Source of the DNA: Bermanella sp034112345
GTDB taxonomy: Bacteria > Pseudomonadota > Gammaproteobacteria > Pseudomonadales > Oceanobacteraceae
Length of the DNA stretch: 40,750 bases
NCBI GenBank assembly: GCA_034112345.1
Contig: JAWUVN010000007.1
Coordinates: 1-40,750 of the forward strand
Direction of reading: 5' to 3'
The position numbers and the translations under genes are program-made. Shown here in pieces: positions 26,283-34,860 of this stretch. The stretch's first letter is position 1; the number at the start of each line of letters is the position of its first letter. The notes beneath the pieces were generated by a model. It was not told the origin of the DNA. It did not search any database and was given only the letters and a program-made list of their open reading frames with translations.

Positions 26283-28499
26283 ATGCACATTTTGAAGTTA
26301 TGCAGCATTGGAATAATCTGGGTAGGCTTGGCAAGCATTGGTCAAGCCGAAGATACCACCACGCCTATCGAAACCCTAACCAAAGAAATTAAAAAACAAA
26401 CTGAAGCCGTTTACCATGATCGCCTTCAACAGTTATTGTCACAAAAGCGCCAGCAAATACATTTATTTTTAGAACAAACAAATAAGCAGCTCATCACACT
26501 TGCTCAATCAACAATGAGCCAAGTATCAGCGCAAGCATTCTCGGTAACCTTTCATAGCTACCTACATGAAAGAGACCCTCTAACCAACGAACTCAATACT
26601 CAACTAACAGATTTCTACCAAGACCAAAAAATAAATACCCAATACCTAGACAGTATTGGGCAAGCTATACACCTTGATTTTATTGTTAACAATCCAAACA
26701 ATGAAAAAAGGCAGGCATTGAATGAAAGCGATACGGATACCAGTTACAGCCGCGCCCATAGTTTATACCACCCTATTTTTAGGGATTATTCTAATCAATT
26801 TAAGTTTTCTGATTTATATTTAGTTGACGCAAAAACAGGCCATGTAATTTATAGCGTGAATAAAGCCAGTGACTTTGCAACACCCTTGTTTAATAGCAAC
26901 CTAAAATCGTCTGCATTAGCCATCACCTTTAAGCACGCACTACGTTTATCTAAAGGCCAAAGCCTATTCAGCGAATTCAGTAAATATGAAAATACCCATT
27001 CCGGATTTATGGCAACACCTGTTATGAATCAGGATACATTAGCCGCTATACTCATATTTAGAATCAGCAGTGACACCTTTAAGCCATTACTTAATAATAT
27101 GGGTTTTGAAAATACGGGGGTTTATTTGTTTGATAATAACCATAACCTAATGATGAGCAATTCAAACTCCCATGACCTTGAATTCATAAATGAATTAAAA
27201 AACCACCTAAATGAAACCAGCCAGTCCAACAGCAATCAATACAGCTCCAGCCAAACAGGTGATCAGTTAAACACCTTAAACGTAGGTGATACCGAATACC
27301 TAATTGACAATCAACCCATCCAATTATATGGATTAAAGTGGCGCATTGTCACATCTATTAATAACGAATTAGCCAAACCTATTCTGAATGCACAGCAGTT
27401 CATAAAAGAAGAGCCTATCGCTAAAACAGGTTTAGAGGCCATAAACATTAATGGCTACGTCATACTTTATATCACTCTATTCATCCTTAGCTTACTTGCC
27501 TTAATCATATTTATTATTAATGGTCTAAATAAAACAAAGTTAGAAAAAGGCACATCTACTATCGACTTCATAAAATCATTAAATGTAAAAGAAATTGAAC
27601 GTCAGGCGCAGCCAATACTGGTACAACCAAGTGCCCTATCAAAAGCCATAGAAGATATAAGAAAGGTAATCTATACAAGTATAGAATCAGAAAACATAAT
27701 AAAGTCAGACACATTAAAAATTTCTGAAATACTTAAACAAGAAAATGTGAACGCTAAATCATTTGAAGACAACCTATCGAACCTCAAGCAGTCTATCGAA
27801 AGTAAAATTTATGATTCAAACCATACCAACAATGCGTCAACCCCTGACAATATAGAAATAATGTCTAACGAATCAATAAAAAACAGTAGTGATATATTTA
27901 ATCAGCAACATCAAAAAATAGACAAACTAACAGAAGTATTAAATCACACAGAAGAAACCGTATCTGATGTGGCATCAGGTACAGATAACATCATTACCGC
28001 ATTAGAAGTCATTCAAAGCATTGCCGAACAAACTAATTTATTAGCCCTTAATGCTGCGATTGAAGCCGCCCGTGCAGGCGAGCAAGGTAGAGGGTTTGCT
28101 GTGGTGGCCGACGAAGTACGGACACTTGCTACGCGCACTCAAAAAAGCACTGAAGATATCAAAACGATAATCGAAAAATTAAAAGGCGACTCTGAAAAAT
28201 CAGTAAAATCACTGGCGCAAGCGAATGGACTTATTGCAGACAATAGAGGCATCACCGAAAAAGTAGAAGAGATCTTTGGCAACATTAGAAAAACATCTGA
28301 AATTCTGACCAGTAACTTATCGAACAAAAATGATAACGGAAGCGATAACGCTCTAGAATCAATTATTTCAGATATTAACGATTTACAAAACGTTTATAGT
28401 AATCAAAGAAACTGGGTGAATAATTTAGACGAAATACAAAAAAACATAACAGAAACCAGTGACGTTGTTATGTCTCATTTAAAACGACTGGACAATTAA
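26283..28499 (+). CDS. Methyl-accepting chemotaxis protein with atypical membrane topology
   Basis: Encodes 738 residues. I chose the ATG at 26283 because CAGGGG lies 6 bases upstream; the ATG at 26244 would add 13 residues. The N-terminus MHILKLCSIGIIWVGLASIGQA looks like a signal peptide or first anchor. A large periplasmic region (about 25-388) follows, then one clear membrane segment (about 390-412). No recognisable HAMP domain follows it. The cytoplasmic tip contains the MCP hairpin IAEQTNLLALNAAIEAARAG, EQGRGFAVVADEVRTLATRT. There is no CheR-binding pentapeptide at the C-terminus. The sensory domain resembles a dCache-type ligand sensor only loosely. It presumably signals to CheA; no che genes are nearby. 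Confidence 0.9.
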   Translation: MHILKLCSIGIIWVGLASIGQAEDTTTPIETLTKEIKKQTEAVYHDRLQQLLSQKRQQIHLFLEQTNKQLITLAQSTMSQVSAQAFSVTFHSYLHERDPLTNELNTQLTDFYQDQKINTQYLDSIGQAIHLDFIVNNPNNEKRQALNESDTDTSYSRAHSLYHPIFRDYSNQFKFSDLYLVDAKTGHVIYSVNKASDFATPLFNSNLKSSALAITFKHALRLSKGQSLFSEFSKYENTHSGFMATPVMNQDTLAAILIFRISSDTFKPLLNNMGFENTGVYLFDNNHNLMMSNSNSHDLEFINELKNHLNETSQSNSNQYSSSQTGDQLNTLNVGDTEYLIDNQPIQLYGLKWRIVTSINNELAKPILNAQQFIKEEPIAKTGLEAININGYVILYITLFILSLLALIIFIINGLNKTKLEKGTSTIDFIKSLNVKEIERQAQPILVQPSALSKAIEDIRKVIYTSIESENIIKSDTLKISEILKQENVNAKSFEDNLSNLKQSIESKIYDSNHTNNASTPDNIEIMSNESIKNSSDIFNQQHQKIDKLTEVLNHTEETVSDVASGTDNIITALEVIQSIAEQTNLLALNAAIEAARAGEQGRGFAVVADEVRTLATRTQKSTEDIKTIIEKLKGDSEKSVKSLAQANGLIADNRGITEKVEEIFGNIRKTSEILTSNLSNKNDNGSDNALESIISDINDLQNVYSNQRNWVNNLDEIQKNITETSDVVMSHLKRLDN

Positions 28500-28513
28500 A
28501 CTGCCCAATCAAG

Positions 28514-28987
28514 CTATTTTGCAATCGCTCTTAATATATTACTGCCACTAATCACACCGCACATCAAACCATTCTTTGTAACAAAAATACGCCTTATGCC
28601 ATTTTGCAGCATGACATAAGCCACTTCTTGAAGATTTGAAGCTACATCAATTTGAACCACTTTTTCGGTCATCACCTGGTTAACCGTACAATTCTCATCG
28701 GCTTTACTCAGCATTTGTTCTTGCAGTGCCACATCGTATTCCAAGCCAACAAATTCATCATAAACCTGTTTAAGTAACCGGCCCTTCTCTTCTGTTGTAT
28801 TACTTTCAAACCGCACAACATCCGATTGTGTTACTACACCCACTAATGAGTGATCACTTGCAATGACAGGCGCACCACTGATTTTATTTTTAATTAAAAA
28901 TTCAGACAGACGTTTAATTGACCAACCTTCATAGGCCATTAATACCTCTTTAGTCATAATGTCACCTGCGGTCAAATCGGTTTTCAT
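28514..28987 (-). CDS. Two-CBS-domain protein
   Basis: Encodes 157 residues: CBS 1 at about 8-60 (DIMTKEVLMAYEGWSIKRL, ISGAPVIASDHSLVGVVTQSD) and CBS 2 at about 100-155 (VNQVMTEKVVQIDVASNLQE, IRRIFVTKNGLMCGVISGS). CBS pairs typically bind adenine nucleotides and act as energy sensors. No effector domain is attached. The start has a GGAGTAGG ribosome-binding site. It is last of a minus-strand group (65-residue protein, DUF3047 protein, glutaredoxin, CBS) and converges on the chemoreceptor gene with 14 bases between, without a visible terminator. Confidence 0.9.
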   Translation of the reverse strand: MKTDLTAGDIMTKEVLMAYEGWSIKRLSEFLIKNKISGAPVIASDHSLVGVVTQSDVVRFESNTTEEKGRLLKQVYDEFVGLEYDVALQEQMLSKADENCTVNQVMTEKVVQIDVASNLQEVAYVMLQNGIRRIFVTKNGLMCGVISGSNILRAIAK

Positions 28988-29030
28988 TGCCTACTCCGTT
29001 TATCTTAAACATCTGAATTAGTATTCAGTT

Positions 29031-29399
29031 TTATGCCGTGATTAGCGCCTGCATTTCACCAGAATCAATCAGCTTACCCACCTCGTGACTTCCGCCAACC
29101 AATGTGCCATTTACAAAAACCATAGGAAAGGTCGGCCAGCCACTCCACATCTTAATGGCTAATCTAGGCTTCCAATCTTTTAAATAGCTGCCGTATTCAA
29201 GGTATTTAAAATGAATACCTGCATCGTTCAGCTTTTTGTTTACCGACTTACACACAGGATTCTGACGCATACCAACCACTAAAACGACATTATTATCCAC
29301 CGCTTCAATCACCTCTTCTACAACTGATTGATGCCCACCGCCTACTTTAGATTGAATACTTACATGAATGTGATCTGATGATAAAAGCAAACGTGTCAT
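29031..29399 (-). CDS. Monothiol glutaredoxin-like protein with altered active site
   Basis: Encodes 122 residues. A short N-terminal extension (about 1-25) precedes a glutaredoxin fold: VVLVVGMRQNPVCKSVNKKL, with a single Cys in NPVCKS where monothiol glutaredoxins have CGFS. WPTFPMVFVNGTLVGGSHEV supplies the cis-Pro and the glutathione-binding loop. The altered active site may change Fe-S cluster binding or redox use compared with GrxD. It lies 37 bases upstream of DUF3047 on the same strand and 43 bases before the CBS gene. Function beyond the fold is uncertain. Confidence 0.83.
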   Translation of the reverse strand: MTRLLLSSDHIHVSIQSKVGGGHQSVVEEVIEAVDNNVVLVVGMRQNPVCKSVNKKLNDAGIHFKYLEYGSYLKDWKPRLAIKMWSGWPTFPMVFVNGTLVGGSHEVGKLIDSGEMQALITA

Positions 29400-29435
29400 T
29401 ATTAGAAACCTGTGTAAGTTAGTATGATATAAAAA

Positions 29436-30176
29436 TCATTTATCGCTAAAGTAAATATCAGCATAGTATGCCACTGCACTCAAATGGCTGTTATCAGTAT
29501 CGGTCATTAGCGCGACAGCATCGAGATAACGATAAGCCTCTTCATTCGCTTTATCTGACCCCTTATCTCCAAACTGCGCAATCATATCTTGATAAACATT
29601 ACGCTTTTCATTAGCCCATTCTTTAATGCTGCTATTCACACCTTTAACTGCAAGCATTTTTGCATTTTCGCCTACAAATGCGTTATTCCATTGCGAACCT
29701 TTAGCCTGATTGCTCGACCATACATAATTTAAAGCTAGGGTATTCCAAATTCTCCAGCCACCACTTTTTACAACGTACACTCTGGCTGAGTAATCATCAC
29801 CATCTTTAATGGTTTCATCTATATTTGGTAATGCGTTATCAATTTTCCACGACCAATTTAAAAAAGGTGTTTTGAAAAGGTCTATCACTTTCTCTTTCGC
29901 TAGTCCCGATGCAGTATCTGAACTCTGCGCTTTTAATACTCGTTTATCACCATCATCAACTATGGTGTACTGAGTATCACCAACAAAAGACTTTGCCTTC
30001 CAATTTTCAATTTTATCCGTTGAAAAATCACCAATAATATTCTTTATTCCATTAGCACTTTTAAATTCAGATTCGCTAGGAAAATCACTATCCTCTTGAG
30101 CCATTGAAAAACTGGCTAAACAAAATAATGAAACATAAGTGAGGGTTTTATATATTTTCTTTGAAGGGAACATCAT
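29436..30176 (-). CDS. DUF3047 domain exported protein
   Basis: Encodes 246 residues. An N-terminal signal peptide (MMFPSKKIYKTLTYVSLFCLASFSMA) is cleaved before QEDSDF. The body matches my recollection of DUF3047: WKAKSFVGDTQYTIVDDGDK, LNWSWKIDNALP, DDYSARVYVVKSGG, WNTLALNYVWSSNQ, and the C-terminal AVALMTDTDNSHLSAVAYYADIYFS. This family is periplasmic and uncharacterised. Two adjacent ATG codons (30176 and 30173) are possible starts. It is not linked by overlap to the glutaredoxin gene but lies 36 bases from it on the same strand. Confidence 0.83.
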   Translation of the reverse strand: MMFPSKKIYKTLTYVSLFCLASFSMAQEDSDFPSESEFKSANGIKNIIGDFSTDKIENWKAKSFVGDTQYTIVDDGDKRVLKAQSSDTASGLAKEKVIDLFKTPFLNWSWKIDNALPNIDETIKDGDDYSARVYVVKSGGWRIWNTLALNYVWSSNQAKGSQWNNAFVGENAKMLAVKGVNSSIKEWANEKRNVYQDMIAQFGDKGSDKANEEAYRYLDAVALMTDTDNSHLSAVAYYADIYFSDK

Positions 30177-30240
30177 TCAGCCCATTAGATAAGGTTATTT
30201 CAAAGCCAAGCGAACTTGACAGTATAAAGATTAAATTGAT

Positions 30241-30438
30241 TTACTTTGCGAGTAGGTGTTTTAAATCGTCTAACTTATTTTGACACTTTGGATCTTGTTC
30301 TATCAGCATAATCTTTAAATCATCTAAAGTAAGCACTATTTCATCTTGCTCGTAAAACAAACCTTTTAACGTTGATGTAATATGCAACGCAGCTTCAAAA
30401 TCATTTTCTTTTATTAGATTTTCTAAACGACTAATCAT
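30241..30438 (-). CDS. Small conserved-looking protein of 65 residues
   Basis: Encodes a mostly helical acidic protein (MISRLENLIKENDFEAALHI..., ending KLDDLKHLLAK). It has an excellent ribosome-binding site (AAGGGATG about 5 bases before the ATG), which makes it a believable gene despite its size. It has no signal peptide, membrane segment or known motif. It is upstream of the DUF3047 gene with about 64 bases between. Function is unknown. Confidence 0.65.
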   Translation of the reverse strand: MISRLENLIKENDFEAALHITSTLKGLFYEQDEIVLTLDDLKIMLIEQDPKCQNKLDDLKHLLAK

Positions 30439-30682
30439 GAAACATCCCTTCGATCGCTATTCTGTAATCCTTATTTGAGAGTCAACCCACATAAGTAATT
30501 GCCAAATTGACATTATTAATACGATAAATCAACGAGTTCGTGATACATAATTTAAGTGATGAGCCATTAACTTATATAACGAGACATTACCAGCCACACA
30601 TGGTTCATAAATTATCACTAAAGTATGAGTATTAATTGGGACGTTTACATTAATTAAAGCTTAATCAACTTAAGTAGCAGGC
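30439..30682. other. Intergenic region without a visible gene
   Basis: With the terminator at 30683-30716 this makes a 304-base gap between the small protein and the M20 peptidase. No open frame with a ribosome-binding site was seen. It should hold the promoter of the small protein and its downstream genes. Confidence 0.6.
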
Positions 30683-30716
30683 AAAAAAATCCCGTTACCA
30701 TAAATGATAACGGGAT
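30683..30716 (-). terminator. Intrinsic terminator of the M20 peptidase gene
   Basis: On the minus strand ATCCCGTTA and TAACGGGAT pair around an inner loop, and a run of seven T follows. It lies 26 bases beyond the stop of the gene. Confidence 0.88.
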
Positions 30717-30742
30717 AATTTTATCGTGTTAATGAGTTAGAA

Positions 30743-32209
30743 TCAGTTTGCACCTAAAATCAATTCTCTAAAAAATTTCACCACATCAACATAGTCATCC
30801 ACTTTAATTTGCTCATTTAAGCCGTGCATACGCTCTAACGTATCTGGGCTGAATCGATTAAAAGCAAATCGATATATACTATCGCTTAATCCTTCATAAT
30901 GTTTTGCATCGGTGCCTGCCATCGTAAGATAAGGTGTCACTATTAAGTTTTCATCTTGTGTTACTCGATGAATCGCATCTTTTATTTGAGAGAAATTCTC
31001 ATTATCACTAACCGAAACAGAGGATGGATTTCCAAAAAAACCACCTACCATAGTCACGTCTATCGCTTCATTTTTAATAATAGACTTAACATGAGCCAAT
31101 ACAGTATCACCTGTTTCACCTGGCATAATTCTAAAGTTAATCACCGCCGACGCTTCGCTTGGCAATATATTATCTTTACTGGAACCCCTTGCCATGGTGA
31201 CAGCCGTTGTAGTTCGAATACTGGCGTTAGTGGTTTTAGAGCCGCTCAAAATTTTCTCAACTAAAGGCTCAGTTATCCACATATTAGCAAACACCGCCTT
31301 TTCTAAGCTGCCCATTGCTGGCCCAATATTTTCAAACATTTTTCGGCTGTAGGCCATGTTGGCTGGAAAAGGTGCTGATTCTAAATCCACCAGCGCCTGT
31401 GCAATCACACCTAAAGCAGTGTGCTTAGGAGGCATAGAGCTGTGACCACCCACATCCATGGCTTTAAGTTGCAAGCTTACATATCCTTTTTCTGCAATGC
31501 CTACCAAGGCAACAGGGCGCTCTACACCAGGAATAATACCGTCGCCTACAATTGATCCGCCTTCATCTAAAATAAACTCAAAACTTAATTTTCGGTTACG
31601 CAAGGTTTCTGCTATTTGTTTCGCACCTTCATTGCCGCCAATTTCTTCATCGTGACCAAACGCTAAGTACACATCACGCTTTGGCTTAAAACCTTTAGAC
31701 AATAAGTTTTCAGTGGCTTCTAAAATACCCAATACGCCCGATTTAATATCCACAGCACCACGACCCCAAATAATGTCATCGCTGATAGCGCCACTAAACG
31801 GTGCGTGCACCCAACGATCACGAGATTCTGAATCAACAGGCACCACATCTTGGTGAGACATTAGCATCATAGGTTTAAGCGATGAATCAGAGCCTTTCCA
31901 GCGATACAGTAAAGACAGCTCGCTGATCATTTCTAACTCTAACGCTTGATGTGTCTTCGGGTAACTTTGCTTTAAAAATGCGTGAAAATCTTTAAACACC
32001 TGATCGTCTTTTTTATCAGGGTCCATATGACTGATGGTGGCAAACTGTATGCCCTTAGATAATCGAGCAGCCACCGCTTGCCTATCTACCTCAGAGCCAT
32101 CCAATAATGGCTTAAGATCCACTTTTTCAGCATTGAACGTAAGTACATTCACAATAAACACTGCAACAAATAGCATAAATGCCGCAGCCAGCCCCTTTAG
32201 AACCATCAT
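30743..32209 (-). CDS. M20-family membrane-anchored carboxypeptidase
   Basis: Encodes 488 residues from the ATG at 32209 (AGGTGA upstream; an adjacent ATG at 32206 is equally possible; the frame continues to 32248). An N-terminal hydrophobic segment (about 5-25) is an anchor or uncleaved signal. The M20 metal ligands are visible: MSHQDVVPVD (His), GRGAVDIKSG (Asp), GHDEEIGG (Glu pair) and GTDAKHYEG (His). An insert dimerisation domain lies about 200-340. It resembles carboxypeptidase-S/PM20D1-type amidohydrolases acting on N-acyl amino acids or dipeptides, likely with two zinc ions. The substrate is unknown. Confidence 0.9.
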   Translation of the reverse strand: MMVLKGLAAAFMLFVAVFIVNVLTFNAEKVDLKPLLDGSEVDRQAVAARLSKGIQFATISHMDPDKKDDQVFKDFHAFLKQSYPKTHQALELEMISELSLLYRWKGSDSSLKPMMLMSHQDVVPVDSESRDRWVHAPFSGAISDDIIWGRGAVDIKSGVLGILEATENLLSKGFKPKRDVYLAFGHDEEIGGNEGAKQIAETLRNRKLSFEFILDEGGSIVGDGIIPGVERPVALVGIAEKGYVSLQLKAMDVGGHSSMPPKHTALGVIAQALVDLESAPFPANMAYSRKMFENIGPAMGSLEKAVFANMWITEPLVEKILSGSKTTNASIRTTTAVTMARGSSKDNILPSEASAVINFRIMPGETGDTVLAHVKSIIKNEAIDVTMVGGFFGNPSSVSVSDNENFSQIKDAIHRVTQDENLIVTPYLTMAGTDAKHYEGLSDSIYRFAFNRFSPDTLERMHGLNEQIKVDDYVDVVKFFRELILGAN

Positions 32210-32335
32210 ATATTCACCTGTTATTATTTTTTTAAAAAACATCTGCACTTAAATGAGAGACTAATGTGCAAGATTAGACCTTAAATGAATAGATGAAATA
32301 AGGCCACACATCATAAATCCCCTATGTACAGGCAT

Positions 32336-32365
32336 AAAAAAGGGGCTTAAGCCCCTCTTTTTTTT
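32336..32365 (-). terminator. Intrinsic terminator of moeA
   Basis: A perfect palindrome AGGGGCTTAAGCCCCT is flanked by A- and T-runs (minus strand: palindrome followed by at least five T). It lies about 50 bases beyond the moeA stop. Confidence 0.88.
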
Positions 32366-32416
32366 ATGGTATTTCAAATATGTTATGGCACCCGCTATTA
32401 ATACAGGCAAAGAAAA

Positions 32417-33673
32417 TTAAGACATCAAAGAATCAAAAGGCTCAATCATCACAGTTTCGCCTGCTTGCACTCGGCCTCGGCTTTGCTCAAGAACAATATA
32501 ACAATTAGCCAAACTCATAGACCTTAAAATACCAGACCCCTGAGCACCTGTATTACTCACCATTAATTGACCATCTTCTGTCATGGAATACACCCCTCGC
32601 TGAAAGTCAGTACGACCAGGGCTTTTTTTAATCGTGTCAGTAACAATTGCAGGCAAGCGTAAAGCAGGTCGTGATACCTCGCCTGACAGCTTTCTAAGCA
32701 TGGGCACACCCAATTGGTGTAACGTAACCAGAGCACTCACCGGATTGCCCGGCAGGCCAATAAAATAGCTGTTAGGCAGCTGCCCAAATGCAAATGGTTT
32801 ACCCGGCTTAATGGCCAGCTTCCAAAAATCCACTCGGCCCAGCTCTTCTAATACGGTTTTGGTGTAATCGGCTTCCCCTACCGATACACCGCCAGATGTA
32901 ATCACAACATCGGCTACTTGATCTGCCTCGGTAAAGGCTTTACGCAAAGCATCTAAATCATCAGGAATAATGCCAAAATTGATTAGGTTCACACCAAATT
33001 TTTCTAATAACGCACTAACTGTATAGCCGTTACTTTCGTAAAACTGCCCTTCTTCTAAAGGTTCACCCGGATTCTTTAACTCATCCCCAGTGCTCATAAT
33101 AGCCACGGTTACTGTCTCGTACACCGAAACTTGATTACAGCCTAAGCTGGCCAGCAACCCTATATCCGCAGGAGTTAGCCGTCGGCCAGTGGTTAATATC
33201 TCTTGGCCAACCTTAATGTCTTCTCCTGCACGGCGAATGTTTTCACCTGCTCTAGGGACTTGGCTCACCGCTATCTGTGCTTCTGTTTCAGACTGATCTG
33301 ATTCAATCACCGTTACGTTTTCTTGCATCACCACAGCATCACAACCTGCAGGAACTTGCCCGCCGGTCATAATGCGTGCACATTCGCCCGTTCTAATTTC
33401 GCCGCTATATGGGTGGCCTGCAAACACCTTAGCTACCTGCTTTAATGGTAACCCTTCAATGGCATCTGCAATTTTAAGTGCATAACCATCCATTGCACTG
33501 TTATCGGCTGGGGGGATATTCAAGTCGCTGGCCACATTCTTAGCCAGTACCAATCCGCATGCGTCTTTAAGCGATACATTCTTAATGCGATCACTGGCAG
33601 TAATACCTGCAAGTAATTGTTCTAATGCATCGTCTAACGGGGTAAGTCCTGGTGCGCTACAGCAATCGACCAT
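32417..33673 (-). CDS. moeA: Molybdopterin molybdenumtransferase MoeA
   Basis: Encodes 418 residues (E. coli MoeA has 411). It inserts molybdate into adenylylated molybdopterin in the cytoplasm. Visible motifs: PPADNSAMDGYALK near the N-terminus, IMTGGQVPAGCDAVVMQENV, MSTGDELKNPGEPL, TSGGVSVGEADYT, KPGKPFAFG and GLPGNPVSALVTLHQLG. Domain order (linker, MoaB-like domain, beta-barrel C-terminus) is normal. It is immediately downstream of the NarL-type regulator (53 bases between) and probably co-transcribed with it under the FNR box at 34454. Confidence 0.94.
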   Translation of the reverse strand: MVDCCSAPGLTPLDDALEQLLAGITASDRIKNVSLKDACGLVLAKNVASDLNIPPADNSAMDGYALKIADAIEGLPLKQVAKVFAGHPYSGEIRTGECARIMTGGQVPAGCDAVVMQENVTVIESDQSETEAQIAVSQVPRAGENIRRAGEDIKVGQEILTTGRRLTPADIGLLASLGCNQVSVYETVTVAIMSTGDELKNPGEPLEEGQFYESNGYTVSALLEKFGVNLINFGIIPDDLDALRKAFTEADQVADVVITSGGVSVGEADYTKTVLEELGRVDFWKLAIKPGKPFAFGQLPNSYFIGLPGNPVSALVTLHQLGVPMLRKLSGEVSRPALRLPAIVTDTIKKSPGRTDFQRGVYSMTEDGQLMVSNTGAQGSGILRSMSLANCYIVLEQSRGRVQAGETVMIEPFDSLMS

Positions 33674-33726
33674 AAAAATTTCTGCCTAACTCTCTTAAAT
33701 GTTGTGCCTACAAAAAATAATAATGA

Positions 33727-34383
33727 CTAGCCGTCAGGGTCTAAATTCAATTCATTCACCACCCAAACAGCGGCTTCAACACGGCTACGTAAATTCATTT
33801 TTTTCAAAAGGTGTTTAACGTGTACCTTAACTGTTCCATCGCTAATATCCAATGCTCTAGCAATTAACTTATTACTCAGCCCTTTGGCAATCAGCTTTAA
33901 TACCTCTAGCTCACGAGCGGTTAGGCTTTCAAGTGTATTATTCACTTTCTTTTCAGGGCGACGCAATGCACTGGCCAACACCTCAACCAAGTGATCACTG
34001 ATTATCATTTCACCTGATGCTGCTTGCTTAATTTTAGCGACAATTTCTTTGGGCTGTATATCTTTCAATAAAAAACCATCAGCGCCATTTGTAATCACCG
34101 ACACCACGTCTTCATCGTTATCACTTACAGTGAGCATCATGATACGCGACGATATGCCTTTTTCACGCATGGCTTTAAGAGTTTCCATGCCATTCATACC
34201 TTGTATATTCAAATCTAAAATAATTAGATCGGGTTCTGAATCTTCAACCAAATTCAAAGCATCTTGACCATTATTAGCTTCTGCCACTAACTCCAAATCA
34301 TCTTCTAATTCGATTAGCTGCCGTAATCCTTGTCTTAATAATGGGTGATCGTCAACAATCATTAATGTCGTGCGGTCTGTCAT
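33727..34383 (-). CDS. narL: NarL/FixJ-type response regulator, probably nitrate-related
   Basis: Encodes 218 residues with a receiver domain (1-120) having acidic D11/D12 and phosphoacceptor D57 in DLIILDLNIQG. A LuxR-type helix-turn-helix follows (about 150-215): LTARELEVLKLIAKGLSNKL, RALDISDGTVKVHVKHLLKK. It closely resembles NarL of E. coli (216 residues), including MNLRSRVEAAVWV. The start has a GAGGGATG ribosome-binding site. No sensor kinase gene is adjacent. Its position upstream of moeA, plus an FNR box 71 bases before the start, supports control of nitrate respiration, but other LuxR-type regulators are possible. Confidence 0.85.
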   Translation of the reverse strand: MTDRTTLMIVDDHPLLRQGLRQLIELEDDLELVAEANNGQDALNLVEDSEPDLIILDLNIQGMNGMETLKAMREKGISSRIMMLTVSDNDEDVVSVITNGADGFLLKDIQPKEIVAKIKQAASGEMIISDHLVEVLASALRRPEKKVNNTLESLTARELEVLKLIAKGLSNKLIARALDISDGTVKVHVKHLLKKMNLRSRVEAAVWVVNELNLDPDG

Positions 34384-34860
34384 GGCTCATCCCTCAAATT
34401 CTTTGAAATTTGTCCTCTAGCTAAGAGCCTGTTCCAGTCTGTCTCACGCCTGCTTGATATGCATCAACCTTTACTCGGTTATCCTTATATTAGAGCGAAT
34501 CATGCATAAGCAATATGAGTACTTACCAGAAAATACTTTTCAAGGGGATTTTTTGTAAAACTTATGAGGCTAAATGAATTAAAAGAAAAAACGATTAATC
34601 ATTTTTATCTTTACTCACAGCTGAACATTACTAGCCTTATAAGACACACGCTGAGTGCTAATAAAACGGCTATTTATGATAACCATTATGAATAGTTAGC
34701 CATGACTGACAGAAAAAAGTGACATGTGATAAAGCAAAAGATGGCGGCGACATTTATGATAGGAGTGAATGGCTCTGATTTTGGTGCCCACCAAGGCCAT
34801 AAACTCTTTCACCTCTCAGCCTAACCCAGCCAACTAAAGATAGACTGTTTATTTAAACTG
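34384..34860. other. Intergenic region between the Rho-like gene and narL
   Basis: No convincing gene was seen on either strand. The only clear element is the FNR box at 34454. The rest is A+T-rich, and no T-tailed hairpin was found after the Rho-like gene. Confidence 0.6.
34454..34467 (-). promoter_or_regulatory. Perfect FNR/Anr binding site upstream of narL
   Basis: TTGATATGCATCAA matches the FNR consensus TTGAT-N4-ATCAA at every fixed base. It lies about 71 bases upstream of the narL start. A class II promoter with the site at -41.5 would start near 34419, where only a poor -10 (TTAGCT-like) is visible. The SD before narL is strong. Oxygen-responsive activation of narL-moeA is inferred. 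Confidence 0.7.
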
